From Aeromicrobium stalagmiti (GTDB lineage Bacteria; Actinomycetota; Actinomycetes; Propionibacteriales; Nocardioidaceae): a stretch of 64,000 nt of DNA. The stretch covers positions 124,001 to 188,000 of the forward strand of contig NZ_JABSTZ010000001.1 in the NCBI RefSeq assembly GCF_013283745.1, in the 5' to 3' direction. Each line of letters opens with the position of its first letter. Position 1 is the first letter of the stretch. Below, one piece after another: positions 29,361-37,316 of this stretch. The translations under genes were made by a program, and so were the position numbers. Below the pieces are notes generated by a model. It saw only the letters and a program-made list of their open reading frames with translations, did no database searches and was not told the DNA's origin.

Positions 29361-30107
29361 CTAGAGGCCCTCGACCTCGTCGCGGGTGAGGGTGTCGAAC
29401 ACCGGGTCCGGGAGCTTCTGGGCGCTCGCCGCTCGGCTCAGGCGGGCACCTGAGTGGGCGCCGCAGCCGTGGTCGAACGACACGACACGGCCGTCGTCGT
29501 TGGCCATGCCGTTGGCGCAGACGCCGAACCGCTCCGAGAGCGGGCCGGCGAGGCTCACCATGAAGCCGCACGAGTGGCACACGCCCGAGGCCTGCTGGGC
29601 GATCGGGGCGTCAGGTCCTTGATCACCCTCCTGCCAACGCTCGGCGGCCATCTCGCGGCCCTCGAACGAGAGCACCCACTCGCGGCCGAGGCCGACCTCG
29701 CGGGCGAAGAACCGGTCGGGAGTCTGCTCGTCGCCGTCGCCGGCCGCCCACGAGGGCACGAGGCGCGCGTCGTCCTCGTCGGGCGGCAGGACGTCGCCCG
29801 GGCTCAGGTCGCCGGGGCGGATGCGATCGCGGTAGGGCGTCCAGGCCGGGGCGACGATCGCGTCGTCGCCGGGCAGCAGGACGACGTCGTTGACCGTGAT
29901 CTCGTCGCTCTCGGGCGCCCGCGAGATGCTGACCGACCAGTACCACCCCGTGTAGCCCGGCTTCAGGCACGCGAAGTGGTGCGAGACGAGTCGCTCGCCG
30001 TCCTCGACGACGCGCAGGTGGTCACCGACCGTGCCGGCGTCGGCGGCGCCGTCAGCAGCCGCGCGGGCGGTGTCGACGGCTGCGGACAGCTGGGCATCAG
30101 TGGGCAT
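29361..30107 (-). CDS. DUF3027 domain protein
   Basis: A 248-aa cytoplasmic actinobacterial protein. The conserved N-terminal domain has GYTGWYWSVSISRAP and WTPYRDRIRPGDLSPGD. The C-terminal third carries a probable zinc-binding set, CHSCG (about 176-180), GVCANG (about 195-200) and DHGCGAHS (about 212-219). Its role is unknown. CACAAT (30114-30119) lies 6 nt before the ATG. It is divergent from an MFS gene, as I recall for mycobacterial homologues. Confidence 0.78.
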   Translation of the reverse strand: MPTDAQLSAAVDTARAAADGAADAGTVGDHLRVVEDGERLVSHHFACLKPGYTGWYWSVSISRAPESDEITVNDVVLLPGDDAIVAPAWTPYRDRIRPGDLSPGDVLPPDEDDARLVPSWAAGDGDEQTPDRFFAREVGLGREWVLSFEGREMAAERWQEGDQGPDAPIAQQASGVCHSCGFMVSLAGPLSERFGVCANGMANDDGRVVSFDHGCGAHSGARLSRAASAQKLPDPVFDTLTRDEVEGL

Positions 30108-30168
30108 TCCTCAATTGTGACCCATGTCTGGGCGCGCGCGCTTCTCGGGGTGAGGCAGGATTGATGAC

Positions 30169-31644
30169 ATGGAGGAACCGGAGGGACCGTACGACTACGC
30201 GCGTGACCCCGCGAACGACGAGGGGCAGACGCGTCCCGGCACTCCCCCGCCGTCGGGCATCGCCCGCACCGCCCAGGGGGTCGGTCGCCTGTCGCGCGGC
30301 ACGGCCCGCGCCGTGGCCAAGGGCAGCACTGCCGCCTTCACCGGAGCCCGGCGGTTCACCCACTCCGGAGGCGCCGGCGAGAGCGGCTTCTCGCGGCTGC
30401 TCGAGCTGCACGCGTTCAACACCGCCGGAGACGCCGCCGTCGCCATCTCGCTCGCCGGCACGCTGTTCTTCACCGTCCCCACCGGCGAGGCCACCGGGCA
30501 GGTCGCCCTGTTCCTGGTGCTCACGATGCTGCCGTTCGCCGTCGTCGCCCCCCTCATCGGCCCGTTCCTCGACCGGTTCCGTCGCGGTCGTCGCTGGGCG
30601 ATCGGTGCCACACTCGCGATCCGGGCGTTCTGCTGCTGGGTCCTGGCGGGTGCCGTCGCCGACGCGTCCCCCGCGTTCTACTTCGCAGCCCTCGGCTGCC
30701 TCGTGTCGTCCAAGGCCTACGGCGTGACCCGCGCGTCCGCCGTCCCGCGGCTGCTGCCCGAGACGTTCACGCTGGTCAAGGCCAACTCCCGGATCTCGCT
30801 GACCGGCACGGGGGCCGCGGCGATCTCGGCACCGCTCGCCGTCGGTGCCGCCACGATCGGCGCCGACTGGGCCCTGCGCTACGCGGCCCTGCTGTTCGCG
30901 GTCGGCACCGTCCTGGCGATCCTGCTGCCCGAGAAGGTCGACTCCAGCGAGGGCGAGGAGCAGGTCGACCTGACCCCGCACACCTCCGGGCCCCAGAAGG
31001 GCCTCAGCATCACCCGCGCCGTCGTCAACGCGCTGCGCAGCAACTCGGGCCTGCGGCTGCTGTCGGGCTTCCTGACGATCTTCATGGCGTTCACGCTGCG
31101 CGAGCCACCCGCCTCGATGGGCTGGGACTACAACGCCACGATCCTGCTCGGCCTCGTCGTCGGCGGTGCAGGTGCCGGCAACACGATCGGCACCCTGATC
31201 GGCTCGGCCGCGAGCTCCCGTCGGCCCGAGCAGGTCGTCATCGGCGTGCTGGTCATCGACGTCGTCGTGCTCGCCACGGTGGGCGTGTTCTTCACCTGGT
31301 GGACCGCAGTGATCCTCGGCCTGACCGTCGGCATCTGCCAGTCGTTGGGCAAGCTCAGCCTCGACGCGCTGATCCAGCGCGACGTGCCCGAGCGCGTCCG
31401 CACCAGCATGTTCGCCCGGTCCGAGACGCTGCTGCAGCTGGGCTGGGTCACCGGCGGCCTCATCGGCATCGGCCTGTTCACCCTCGACGCGACACCGCAG
31501 ATCGGCTCGCTCGTCATCGGCGCGCTGCTGATCGTGTGGTTGGCATTCGTGGTGACCAAGGCGCGCCGGCCCGATGCCGCCCCGGCGGCTGCGCCACAGC
31601 CGCCGTCGTACGACCCCGAGAGCCAGCAGACCCGCCGGTTCTAG
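30169..31644 (+). CDS. MFS transporter with long cytoplasmic N-terminus
   Basis: A 491-aa permease. The first 85 residues are polar and Arg/Gly-rich without a transmembrane helix. About 10-12 hydrophobic segments follow, beginning at LHAFNTAGDAAVAISLAGTL, with the loop motif GPFLDRFRRGRRWAIG. A cytoplasmic insert (EKVDSSEGEEQVDLTPHTSG) divides the two halves. The substrate is unknown. CAGGAT (30156-30161) is 7 nt before the ATG. Confidence 0.83.
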   Translation: MEEPEGPYDYARDPANDEGQTRPGTPPPSGIARTAQGVGRLSRGTARAVAKGSTAAFTGARRFTHSGGAGESGFSRLLELHAFNTAGDAAVAISLAGTLFFTVPTGEATGQVALFLVLTMLPFAVVAPLIGPFLDRFRRGRRWAIGATLAIRAFCCWVLAGAVADASPAFYFAALGCLVSSKAYGVTRASAVPRLLPETFTLVKANSRISLTGTGAAAISAPLAVGAATIGADWALRYAALLFAVGTVLAILLPEKVDSSEGEEQVDLTPHTSGPQKGLSITRAVVNALRSNSGLRLLSGFLTIFMAFTLREPPASMGWDYNATILLGLVVGGAGAGNTIGTLIGSAASSRRPEQVVIGVLVIDVVVLATVGVFFTWWTAVILGLTVGICQSLGKLSLDALIQRDVPERVRTSMFARSETLLQLGWVTGGLIGIGLFTLDATPQIGSLVIGALLIVWLAFVVTKARRPDAAPAAAPQPPSYDPESQQTRRF

Positions 31645-31660
31645 GCGGTCGTGCGGTCGG

Positions 31661-32056
31661 TCAGAGCTCGAGCTCGGTCGCCACGGCGCGCAGCACCTGC
31701 GCGATCGGCTTGGCCTTCTTGGCGTCCGGGTGACGGCCGTGACGGTAGCCCTCGCCGACGACGTCGAGCATCCGGATGAGGTCCTCGACGATGACAGCCA
31801 TCGCCTCGGGGTCCTTGCGACGGGCCTGCGACTGCGAGCGCGACACCGAGCCGACCGGGTCGAGCACGCGGACCTGCAGGGCCTGGTCGCCCCGGCTGCC
31901 CTGGACGATGCCGAACTCGACCCGCGTGCCGGCCTTCAACGTGGTGACGCCGGCGGGCAGGGCGTCGGAGCGCACGTGGACGTCGGGTCCGTCCTCCTGG
32001 GTCAGGAAGCCGAAGCCCTTGTCTGCGTCGTACCACTTGACTTTGCCCGTGGGCAT
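31661..32056 (-). CDS. CspB-like cold-shock domain protein with C-terminal extension
   Basis: A 131-aa nucleic-acid-binding protein. Residues 1-65 are a cold-shock domain: GKVKWYDADKGFGFL contains RNP1, while the RNP2 strand is unusual (DVHVRSDAL instead of DVFVHFSAL). The extra C-terminal 60 residues are helical and charged (RKDPEAMAVIVEDLIRMLD), as in the longer actinobacterial CspB type. AGGTGG lies 5 nt before the ATG. It converges on the MFS gene with 16 bp between stops. Confidence 0.85.
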   Translation of the reverse strand: MPTGKVKWYDADKGFGFLTQEDGPDVHVRSDALPAGVTTLKAGTRVEFGIVQGSRGDQALQVRVLDPVGSVSRSQSQARRKDPEAMAVIVEDLIRMLDVVGEGYRHGRHPDAKKAKPIAQVLRAVATELEL

Positions 32057-32146
32057 GATGCCACCTTCATGTCGCTCGATCAGGACGACCACTGGTCGTG
32101 CAGCCAGCCTAGTGGGCGGCACACCACGCCGTGAATTGCGGGACCG

Positions 32147-33262
32147 TCAGGGCCGGTCCGACGGAGCGTCCTGCGGCTGCGGCTCCACGCGATCGAGCGG
32201 CACCGTCCGCTCGATCCGCTCCGTCCGGTCGGCGTGATCGATCGGCTCCGTGCGGTCGACGTGCTCGCGCGGCGTGCGCTCCTCGAACGTCACCTCGACG
32301 GACTGGAAGCCCTTGTGCCGCTGCGACTTGGCGTAGGCGGCGTAGGCCTTCTGGTCGGCGTCGGTGAGGATCACGTTGTCGGTGAAGGGCGTCAGCAGCG
32401 CGCGCGGGTAGAGGCGCCGGCGCCTCACGACGTTGACCTCCAGACCCAGCACCACCATGATCGACGCGATGTAGATGAAGGCCATCAGGCCGAGGACCAG
32501 CGCGAACGTCTGGTTGACCTGGTCGTCGGCCTTGCCGATCACCTCGCGAACGTAGGTGTTGCCGACCCACTGCAGCCCCTGCCACAGGACGCCCGTGACG
32601 AACGCCCCCGGCAGGACGGACCGGAGCTTGGCACGCCCCAGGCTGACGAGCCGGAAGATCGCCGCGAAGATCATGACCGTGAGCAGGAAGCTGGCCACCT
32701 GCACGAGCCGCTCGAGGGTCGGCTCGAGGTTCGTCCCGATCGCGTCGGGATTGGACAGCACCGACGTCACGATCGCCAGGGCGAGGATGCCGAGGCCGCC
32801 GATCGACAGGAACGCCAGGCTGCGCAGCCGCAGGAGGAACGGGTTGGCGCGACTGTTGCGCGGTACCGACCACGCGATGTTGGCAGCGTTCTGGATCGCC
32901 TGGCCGAGCCCCATCGCACCGTACGTGGCGGTGAGCCCACCCGCGATGATGGCGCCGGTGCTGCCCTGCAGGCCCTCGGGCCTGCCCAGCTGGTCGCCGA
33001 TGATCGGGAACTGGCTGAGCGCGGAGTCGATCAGCCGGTCCCGCAGGGCGTCGTCACCCTGCAGCACGAAGCCGAGGATCGACGTGCTGAGCAGCAGGAG
33101 CGGGAAGATCGCGATGAACGCGTAGTAGGTCAGGATCGCCGACAGGTAGGCGCCCTGGTCGTCGAAGTACTTGTAGACGACCGCGATCGGGAAGCCGACG
33201 ACCGGGTGGCGGCGCTGGAACCGGTCGATCCGTCCGACCGGACGCGGCCCCTCCTCGCTCAT
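32147..33262 (-). CDS. YihY/BrkB family inner-membrane protein
   Basis: A 371-aa protein with six transmembrane segments. The family signature is AILTYYAFIAIFPLLLLSTSIL near residues 40-61, and GAFVTGVLWQGLQWVGNTYV lies in segment 4. The last 80 residues are a charged tail with repeated RTE/HADRTERIERT motifs, probably cytoplasmic. Function in this family is unsettled. The ATG overlaps the stop of the MazF-like gene as ATGA (33259-33262), so the two are co-translated. Confidence 0.83.
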   Translation of the reverse strand: MSEEGPRPVGRIDRFQRRHPVVGFPIAVVYKYFDDQGAYLSAILTYYAFIAIFPLLLLSTSILGFVLQGDDALRDRLIDSALSQFPIIGDQLGRPEGLQGSTGAIIAGGLTATYGAMGLGQAIQNAANIAWSVPRNSRANPFLLRLRSLAFLSIGGLGILALAIVTSVLSNPDAIGTNLEPTLERLVQVASFLLTVMIFAAIFRLVSLGRAKLRSVLPGAFVTGVLWQGLQWVGNTYVREVIGKADDQVNQTFALVLGLMAFIYIASIMVVLGLEVNVVRRRRLYPRALLTPFTDNVILTDADQKAYAAYAKSQRHKGFQSVEVTFEERTPREHVDRTEPIDHADRTERIERTVPLDRVEPQPQDAPSDRP

Positions 33263-33654
33263 CCCTGGACCAGTCGTGCAGGCAGGTGCGGCTGCAGCGC
33301 GGCCACCACGGCGTCGAACCGCGGACGGTCGAGCACAGCACCCTCGCGGCGGACGCCAGCCGGGTCGACGACGAGGAACCGGTTGAGGCGCACCTCGCTG
33401 GGTCGTCCGGCCGGGTCCCACGGACCGGGGCCGAGGTCGAACCAGAACCGTCCGTCCCGCGCCTCCTGCTCGTGGTCGCGGTCGTGGTCCTTCGACGTCA
33501 TCATCAGCGCGACCAGCGCGGACGCGTCGCGGCCGATCAGCAGGACAGGTCGGTCCTTGCCCTGGCTCGGATCGTCCTCGAACGGGACCCACGTCCACAC
33601 GACCTCGCCCGGGTCGGGCTGCCCGTCCGGATGCGGGTCGTAGGCGATGTCCAC
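33259..33654 (-). CDS. PemK/MazF-like protein without an adjacent antitoxin
   Basis: A 131-aa protein of the MazF/PemK fold: PGEVVWTWVPF at residues 15-25 and KDRPVLLIGRD at 33-43 match the first strands of MazF, and EVRLNRFLVVD the later conserved strand. Classical MazF proteins cut mRNA and are paired with an antitoxin just upstream. Here the 56 bp upstream hold no gene, and the gene is coupled to yihY. A solitary member with another role is plausible. CAGGGT (33661-33666) is 6 nt before the GTG. Confidence 0.7.
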   Translation of the reverse strand: MDIAYDPHPDGQPDPGEVVWTWVPFEDDPSQGKDRPVLLIGRDASALVALMMTSKDHDRDHEQEARDGRFWFDLGPGPWDPAGRPSEVRLNRFLVVDPAGVRREGAVLDRPRFDAVVAALQPHLPARLVQG

Positions 33655-33710
33655 GCGACAACCCTGCCACAGGCCACCAGCAGTGGTGAGTCACCCGGAC
33701 CGCGACACCG

Positions 33711-34253
33711 TCAGGCCGCCTGAGACCGAGCGAGGTAGGCGGCGCGCAGCCCTGCTCTCGCGCGATGACCCAGCGCCGACACGGCGTTGGGCGTCAGGCC
33801 CAGCTCGCCGGCTATCTCGTGCGGCCGGCGCCCCTCGACCTCGAGCTGCCACAGCACCTGGCGCCAGCGCGGTGGCAGCGAGCGGCACGCAGCGCGGACG
33901 GCGTCGTCGTCGACCTCGTCGACCCCGACGACGTCGGCCACCGGGTCGAGATCGGCCAGCAGGTCCCAGCGTCGAGCAACGACGCGTCGCCTGGCCGCCT
34001 CGTGCCGGACGGCCGTGAGCAGGTAGGCGCGGAACGACGTCACGGGCCCGCGGCCGTCGGCGACCTGGGCCAGCACCCGGGCGAAGGCCTCCGCCACGAC
34101 GTCGTCGACGTCGTGACGCGCGGAGAGTCGACGTGCGACCCGGACGGCGACCTCCCGGTGGCGCACGAACAGGAGCCCGAAGGCCTCGCGGTCCTCGGCT
34201 CGTGCGCGCATCATGAGCTCGGTGTCGATGGTGGTGTCGGGATCGGCGTCCAT
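33711..34253 (-). CDS. ECF-type RNA polymerase sigma factor (short paralogue)
   Basis: A 180-aa sigma-70 family factor with region 2 (AFGLLFVRHREVAVRVARRL; DDVVAEAFARVL) and region 4 (LPPRWRQVLWQLEVEGRRPHE; TPNAVSALGHRARAGLR). It aligns end to end with the first 190 residues of the larger sigma factor at 40299-41693 but ends directly after region 4, with no anti-sigma extension. No separate anti-sigma gene is adjacent. It is divergent from a short Wzz-like gene, exactly as the larger sigma is divergent from a full Wzz-like gene. Confidence 0.85.
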   Translation of the reverse strand: MDADPDTTIDTELMMRARAEDREAFGLLFVRHREVAVRVARRLSARHDVDDVVAEAFARVLAQVADGRGPVTSFRAYLLTAVRHEAARRRVVARRWDLLADLDPVADVVGVDEVDDDAVRAACRSLPPRWRQVLWQLEVEGRRPHEIAGELGLTPNAVSALGHRARAGLRAAYLARSQAA

Positions 34254-34327
34254 GGCACCAGTTATCGCCGACCTGCCGGTCGACCACCAGCCCCCCGGAC
34301 CCCGCCTGTGGACAACTCCGCGCCCCG

Positions 34328-34340
34328 GCCGACGGTCGGC
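34328..34340. promoter_or_regulatory. Palindrome GCCGAC-G-GTCGGC before the short Wzz-like gene
   Basis: A perfect 6-1-6 palindrome ends 2 bp before the GACACT -10 hexamer (34343-34348) of the leaderless gene at 34355, within the 101-bp gap between the sigma and Wzz-like genes. It is in the right place for an operator. The binding protein is unknown. Confidence 0.35.
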
Positions 34341-34354
34341 ACGACACTGGCCGG

Positions 34355-34942
34355 GTGGAGACCTTGACCCTCACCGAGCTGAGCCGTCGGACGGCACGAC
34401 ACTGGCGCACGCTCCTCGTGGGCGCCTGTGTCGGCCTGGCCGCCGGCGTGGCGATGCACGTCGTGATCCCGACCCGCTTCGAGGCCGTCGCCGTGGTCCG
34501 GGTCGATGCCGCCGACCCCGCCCTCGTCGACATGGCGGCCGAGGAGGCGCTGGCGTCCTCTCGGCGGGTCTCCGCGGAGGCCCTCGACGCCCTCGGCGAG
34601 CCGCAGCTGTCGATCGACGGGCTCGAGCAGGCCGCCACGACCCGCAGCGTCGACAACTCCCGGGTGCTGCACGTCACCTATCGCGCGTCCACCCCCCAGA
34701 CAGCGGCACGCGGCGCCGACGCGGTGTCGAACGCCTACCTCGCGGTCCGGTCCGTCGACGTCGCCGGGACGGGGCACCGACCGACCTCCACCGCCGAGGT
34801 GGTCGATCCCGCCCGAACCCCCACGGCTCCCGTTGGTCCCGGCGGCGCCGCGACGACGCTCGCCGGGCTCGTGCTGGGGCTGCTGCTGGCCGTGCCGCCG
34901 GCCGCGCGGCCTACTCGAAGTCCGGCAGCTCGCGCTTCATGA
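34355..34942 (+). CDS. Short Wzz-like (chain-length determinant) membrane protein
   Basis: A 195-aa protein with two hydrophobic helices (about 20-40 and 163-185) and an extracytoplasmic loop between them, the layout of Wzz polysaccharide co-polymerases. STPQTAARGADAVSNAYLAVR and the Pro-rich ARTPTAPVGPGGA before helix 2 match the larger Wzz-like protein at 42066. The long coiled-coil middle and the cytoplasmic kinase-like domain are missing. The GTG follows GACACT (34343-34348) by 6 nt. The 3' end overlaps the convergent acyl-CoA ligase gene by 32 bp, which may mark a truncation. Confidence 0.7.
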   Translation: METLTLTELSRRTARHWRTLLVGACVGLAAGVAMHVVIPTRFEAVAVVRVDAADPALVDMAAEEALASSRRVSAEALDALGEPQLSIDGLEQAATTRSVDNSRVLHVTYRASTPQTAARGADAVSNAYLAVRSVDVAGTGHRPTSTAEVVDPARTPTAPVGPGGAATTLAGLVLGLLLAVPPAARPTRSPAARAS

Positions 34943-36506
34943 CCTTGCCCGTGGGGTTGCGCGGCAGCTCGTCGAGGAACATCGTCCGCGCCGGCACGGC
35001 GAAGCGGGCGACCCGCTCCTTGGCGTACGCCTTCAGCTCGTCCTCGCTGACCGAGCGTCCGTCCTTGACGACGACGTAGGCCGCGAGCACCTGGCCGAAC
35101 TTCGCGTCGGTGATGCCCGTGACCACCACGTCGCTGATGTCCGGGTGCTCGATGAGGGCGTCCTCGAGCTCGCGAGGGAAGACGTTCTCCCCGCCGGAGA
35201 TGATCATGTCGTCGTCGCGGCCGGAGACGAAGAGCCGGCCGTTCTCGTCGAAGTGCCCGACGTCTCCACTGTTCATCAGACCGTCGGCGAACGACTTGGT
35301 GTTGCCGTCGGTGTAGCCGCCGAACGGCATGTCGTTGCCGACGTGGATGACGCCGGTCTCGCCCTGCGGCACCTCGGTGCCGTCGGGCCCGAGGATCTTG
35401 ACCGTCGTGCGGAACGGCGGGGTGCCGGCCGTTCCGGGGGCCTCCCGCAGGTCGGTCGGGCTGGCGATCGTGACCCACCCGGTCTCGGTCGCGCCGTAGA
35501 AGTTGTAGACCGAGTCGGTGAACAGGTCCATGTAGTGGTTGGCGAGCTCGCCGGCCAGCGCCGACCCGCTGCTCGCGGTGATGCGCAGCGACGAGACGTC
35601 GGCCTGGGCGATGACGTCAGGATCGGCGTCGACCATGCGTTGCATCATGAGCGGGACGACGACAAGGGCCTCGGCCCGGTGCTGCTCGACGTCGCGGATG
35701 ACCTGCAGCGGGTCGAAGCGGCGCCGCAGGACGTAGGTCGGTGCCGTCGACAGGTTGAAGGCGAAGTTGATCAGGCCCCAGGAGTGGAACAGCGGCGCAG
35801 CGATGACGATCGTGGAGTTGCCGCGGTAGGGGATGGCGCCGAAGAAGGCGATGAGGGGCTTGAGGTCCTTCGGCTCCTCACGGCGCGCACCCTTGGGCAG
35901 GCCCGTGGTTCCCGAGGTGAAGATGATGATCTGGCCGTGGCGCGCAGGCTTGGGATGGCCCTTGGTGGGCTGGCCCGCGGACAGTCCCGCGACGGTCGGG
36001 ATGTCGCCCGGCGCATCGGGGTCGGCCCACCCCAGCACGATCGTCGATCGGTCGACGTCACCTGCGACGTCGAGGAACTCCTGGTCGACGATGACGCACG
36101 AGGCGTCCTCTCGCTTCGCGAGCTCGCCGAGCTGCGAGCGGCTCGCCATCGTGTTGAGCAGCAGCACCCGTCCGCCGGCCTGCATGATGGCCACGATCGA
36201 GACGATCATGTGCCGGTGGTTGCGGGCGAGCACGGCGATCGAGTCGCCCGGCTCGACGCCCCGGTCCTTCAGCGCCTGCGTGAACTGGTTGATCTGGTCG
36301 GCCAGCCCGGACCACGTGATCTCGCCGGCGTCGTCGATGATGGCGGTCTGCTTCGGGAAGCGCTTGGCCGCGGCATTGACGCCCGACGGCAGGCCCGGAC
36401 CCCACTTGGCCAGCTGCAGCCCCGCGCCGATCAGCCGGTGCGGAGGAAGCGGCTTGAGCATCCCGATCCGACGAAAGACCTTCAGGGTGTAGCCGAGCTC
36501 AGACAT
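34911..36506 (-). CDS. AMP-binding acyl-CoA synthetase (FadD-like)
   Basis: A 531-aa ANL-superfamily ligase that activates a fatty or other carboxylic acid as acyl-AMP and then acyl-CoA. Motifs in order are the P-loop IIIFTSGTTGLPKGARR (about 190-206), YGATETGWV, SGDVGHFDENGRLFVSGRDDDMI and the catalytic lysine segment PRNPTGKVMKREL at the C-terminus. The substrate is unknown. A TetR-like palindrome overlaps the predicted promoter 60 bp upstream, suggesting ligand-controlled repression. Confidence 0.88.
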   Translation of the reverse strand: MSELGYTLKVFRRIGMLKPLPPHRLIGAGLQLAKWGPGLPSGVNAAAKRFPKQTAIIDDAGEITWSGLADQINQFTQALKDRGVEPGDSIAVLARNHRHMIVSIVAIMQAGGRVLLLNTMASRSQLGELAKREDASCVIVDQEFLDVAGDVDRSTIVLGWADPDAPGDIPTVAGLSAGQPTKGHPKPARHGQIIIFTSGTTGLPKGARREEPKDLKPLIAFFGAIPYRGNSTIVIAAPLFHSWGLINFAFNLSTAPTYVLRRRFDPLQVIRDVEQHRAEALVVVPLMMQRMVDADPDVIAQADVSSLRITASSGSALAGELANHYMDLFTDSVYNFYGATETGWVTIASPTDLREAPGTAGTPPFRTTVKILGPDGTEVPQGETGVIHVGNDMPFGGYTDGNTKSFADGLMNSGDVGHFDENGRLFVSGRDDDMIISGGENVFPRELEDALIEHPDISDVVVTGITDAKFGQVLAAYVVVKDGRSVSEDELKAYAKERVARFAVPARTMFLDELPRNPTGKVMKRELPDFE

Positions 36507-36565
36507 GCTTCTCCGTTCGGGATGCGGTGTCTCGACGGTAACCGCTGCCGAGACGACCTCGAAAG

Positions 36566-36582
36566 TGTAACAACGAGTTACA
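36566..36582. promoter_or_regulatory. TetR-like operator TGTAAC-N5-GTTACA
   Basis: A perfect 6-5-6 inverted repeat between the divergent acyl-CoA synthetase and RTX-like genes, overlapping a TACACT hexamer that could be the -10 of the synthetase. An adjacent 11-bp palindrome GACACGGTGTC lies at 36584-36594. No TetR gene is in the window near it. Confidence 0.5.
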
Positions 36583-36682
36583 GGACACGGTGTCTAAGGA
36601 GCCTCTCATCACCGGCTCATCACGACCTCATCGTCGACCGGTCACATGGTCTCGACACCACCTCACCGACTGGAGACCTCAC

Positions 36683-37273
36683 ATGCGCACTCGAACCCGT
36701 ACGACCGCCCTCATGGCCGTGGCCGGCCTCGGCCTGACGACCGTGGCAGCCCTGGGCCTCGCGGGCCCGGCCTCCGCCGCGACCTACGAGTGCCGCGGCG
36801 TCGCTGCCACGATCGTCGGCACGACCGGCAGCGACGACATCGACGGCACGTCGGGCCGCGACGTGATCGTCGCGCTCGGTGGCAACGACGACATCGACGG
36901 CCACGGCGGCAACGACCTCATCTGCGCCGGCTCGGGCCACGACGACGTCGACGGCGGCTCCGGCCGTGACACGATCTGGGGCCAGTCCGGGCACGACGAC
37001 ATCGACGGCGGCTCCGGCAGCGACCGGATCGACGGCGGGACCGGTCGCGACGAGATCGACGGCGAGTCGGGTCACGACCGCATCTGGGGATCGGCCAGCA
37101 ACGACGAGCTCGCCGGCGGCTCCGGCAACGATCGCATCAGCGGCGGCAGTGGACGCGACCTGCTCGAGGGCGAGCGTGGTTCCGACCGCCTCGACGGCGG
37201 CTCCGGCAAGGACCGGGTCTACCAGGGCGAGAAGCCGGATCACGACGACGATGACGATCACGACGACGACTGA
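36683..37273 (+). CDS. Secreted RTX-like calcium-binding repeat protein
   Basis: A 196-aa extracellular protein. Residues 1-33 are a signal peptide ending in ASA-AT. The rest consists of about 14 nonapeptide-like repeats of the type GGSGRDxIxG (for example GGSGSDRIDGGTGRDEIDG), which fold as a calcium-filled beta-roll, and the protein ends in an Asp/His tail (HDDDDDHDDD). Two Cys near residues 37 and 76 may pair. There is no type I secretion partner in the window, so export by Sec is likely. GGAG lies 7 nt before the ATG. Confidence 0.8.
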   Translation: MRTRTRTTALMAVAGLGLTTVAALGLAGPASAATYECRGVAATIVGTTGSDDIDGTSGRDVIVALGGNDDIDGHGGNDLICAGSGHDDVDGGSGRDTIWGQSGHDDIDGGSGSDRIDGGTGRDEIDGESGHDRIWGSASNDELAGGSGNDRISGGSGRDLLEGERGSDRLDGGSGKDRVYQGEKPDHDDDDDHDDD

Positions 37274-37316
37274 GCAGCTGCCGGCATGCCCCTGAGGCCT
37301 GGCGCCGGGTCAGCTC

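Noticed and set aside
33259..33654. Complete MazEF toxin-antitoxin system
   Set aside because: No antitoxin-like gene lies upstream or downstream; only the MazF-like protein is present.
32147..33694. Start of the YihY gene at 33694
   Set aside because: The extra N-terminal residues overlap the MazF-like gene in another frame and look non-coding; the ATG at 33262 gives the family N-terminus.
34911..34942. Overlap of convergent genes taken as a sequencing error
   Set aside because: Both reading frames remain plausible to their stops. The Wzz-like protein may simply be truncated at its C-terminus, so no error is claimed.
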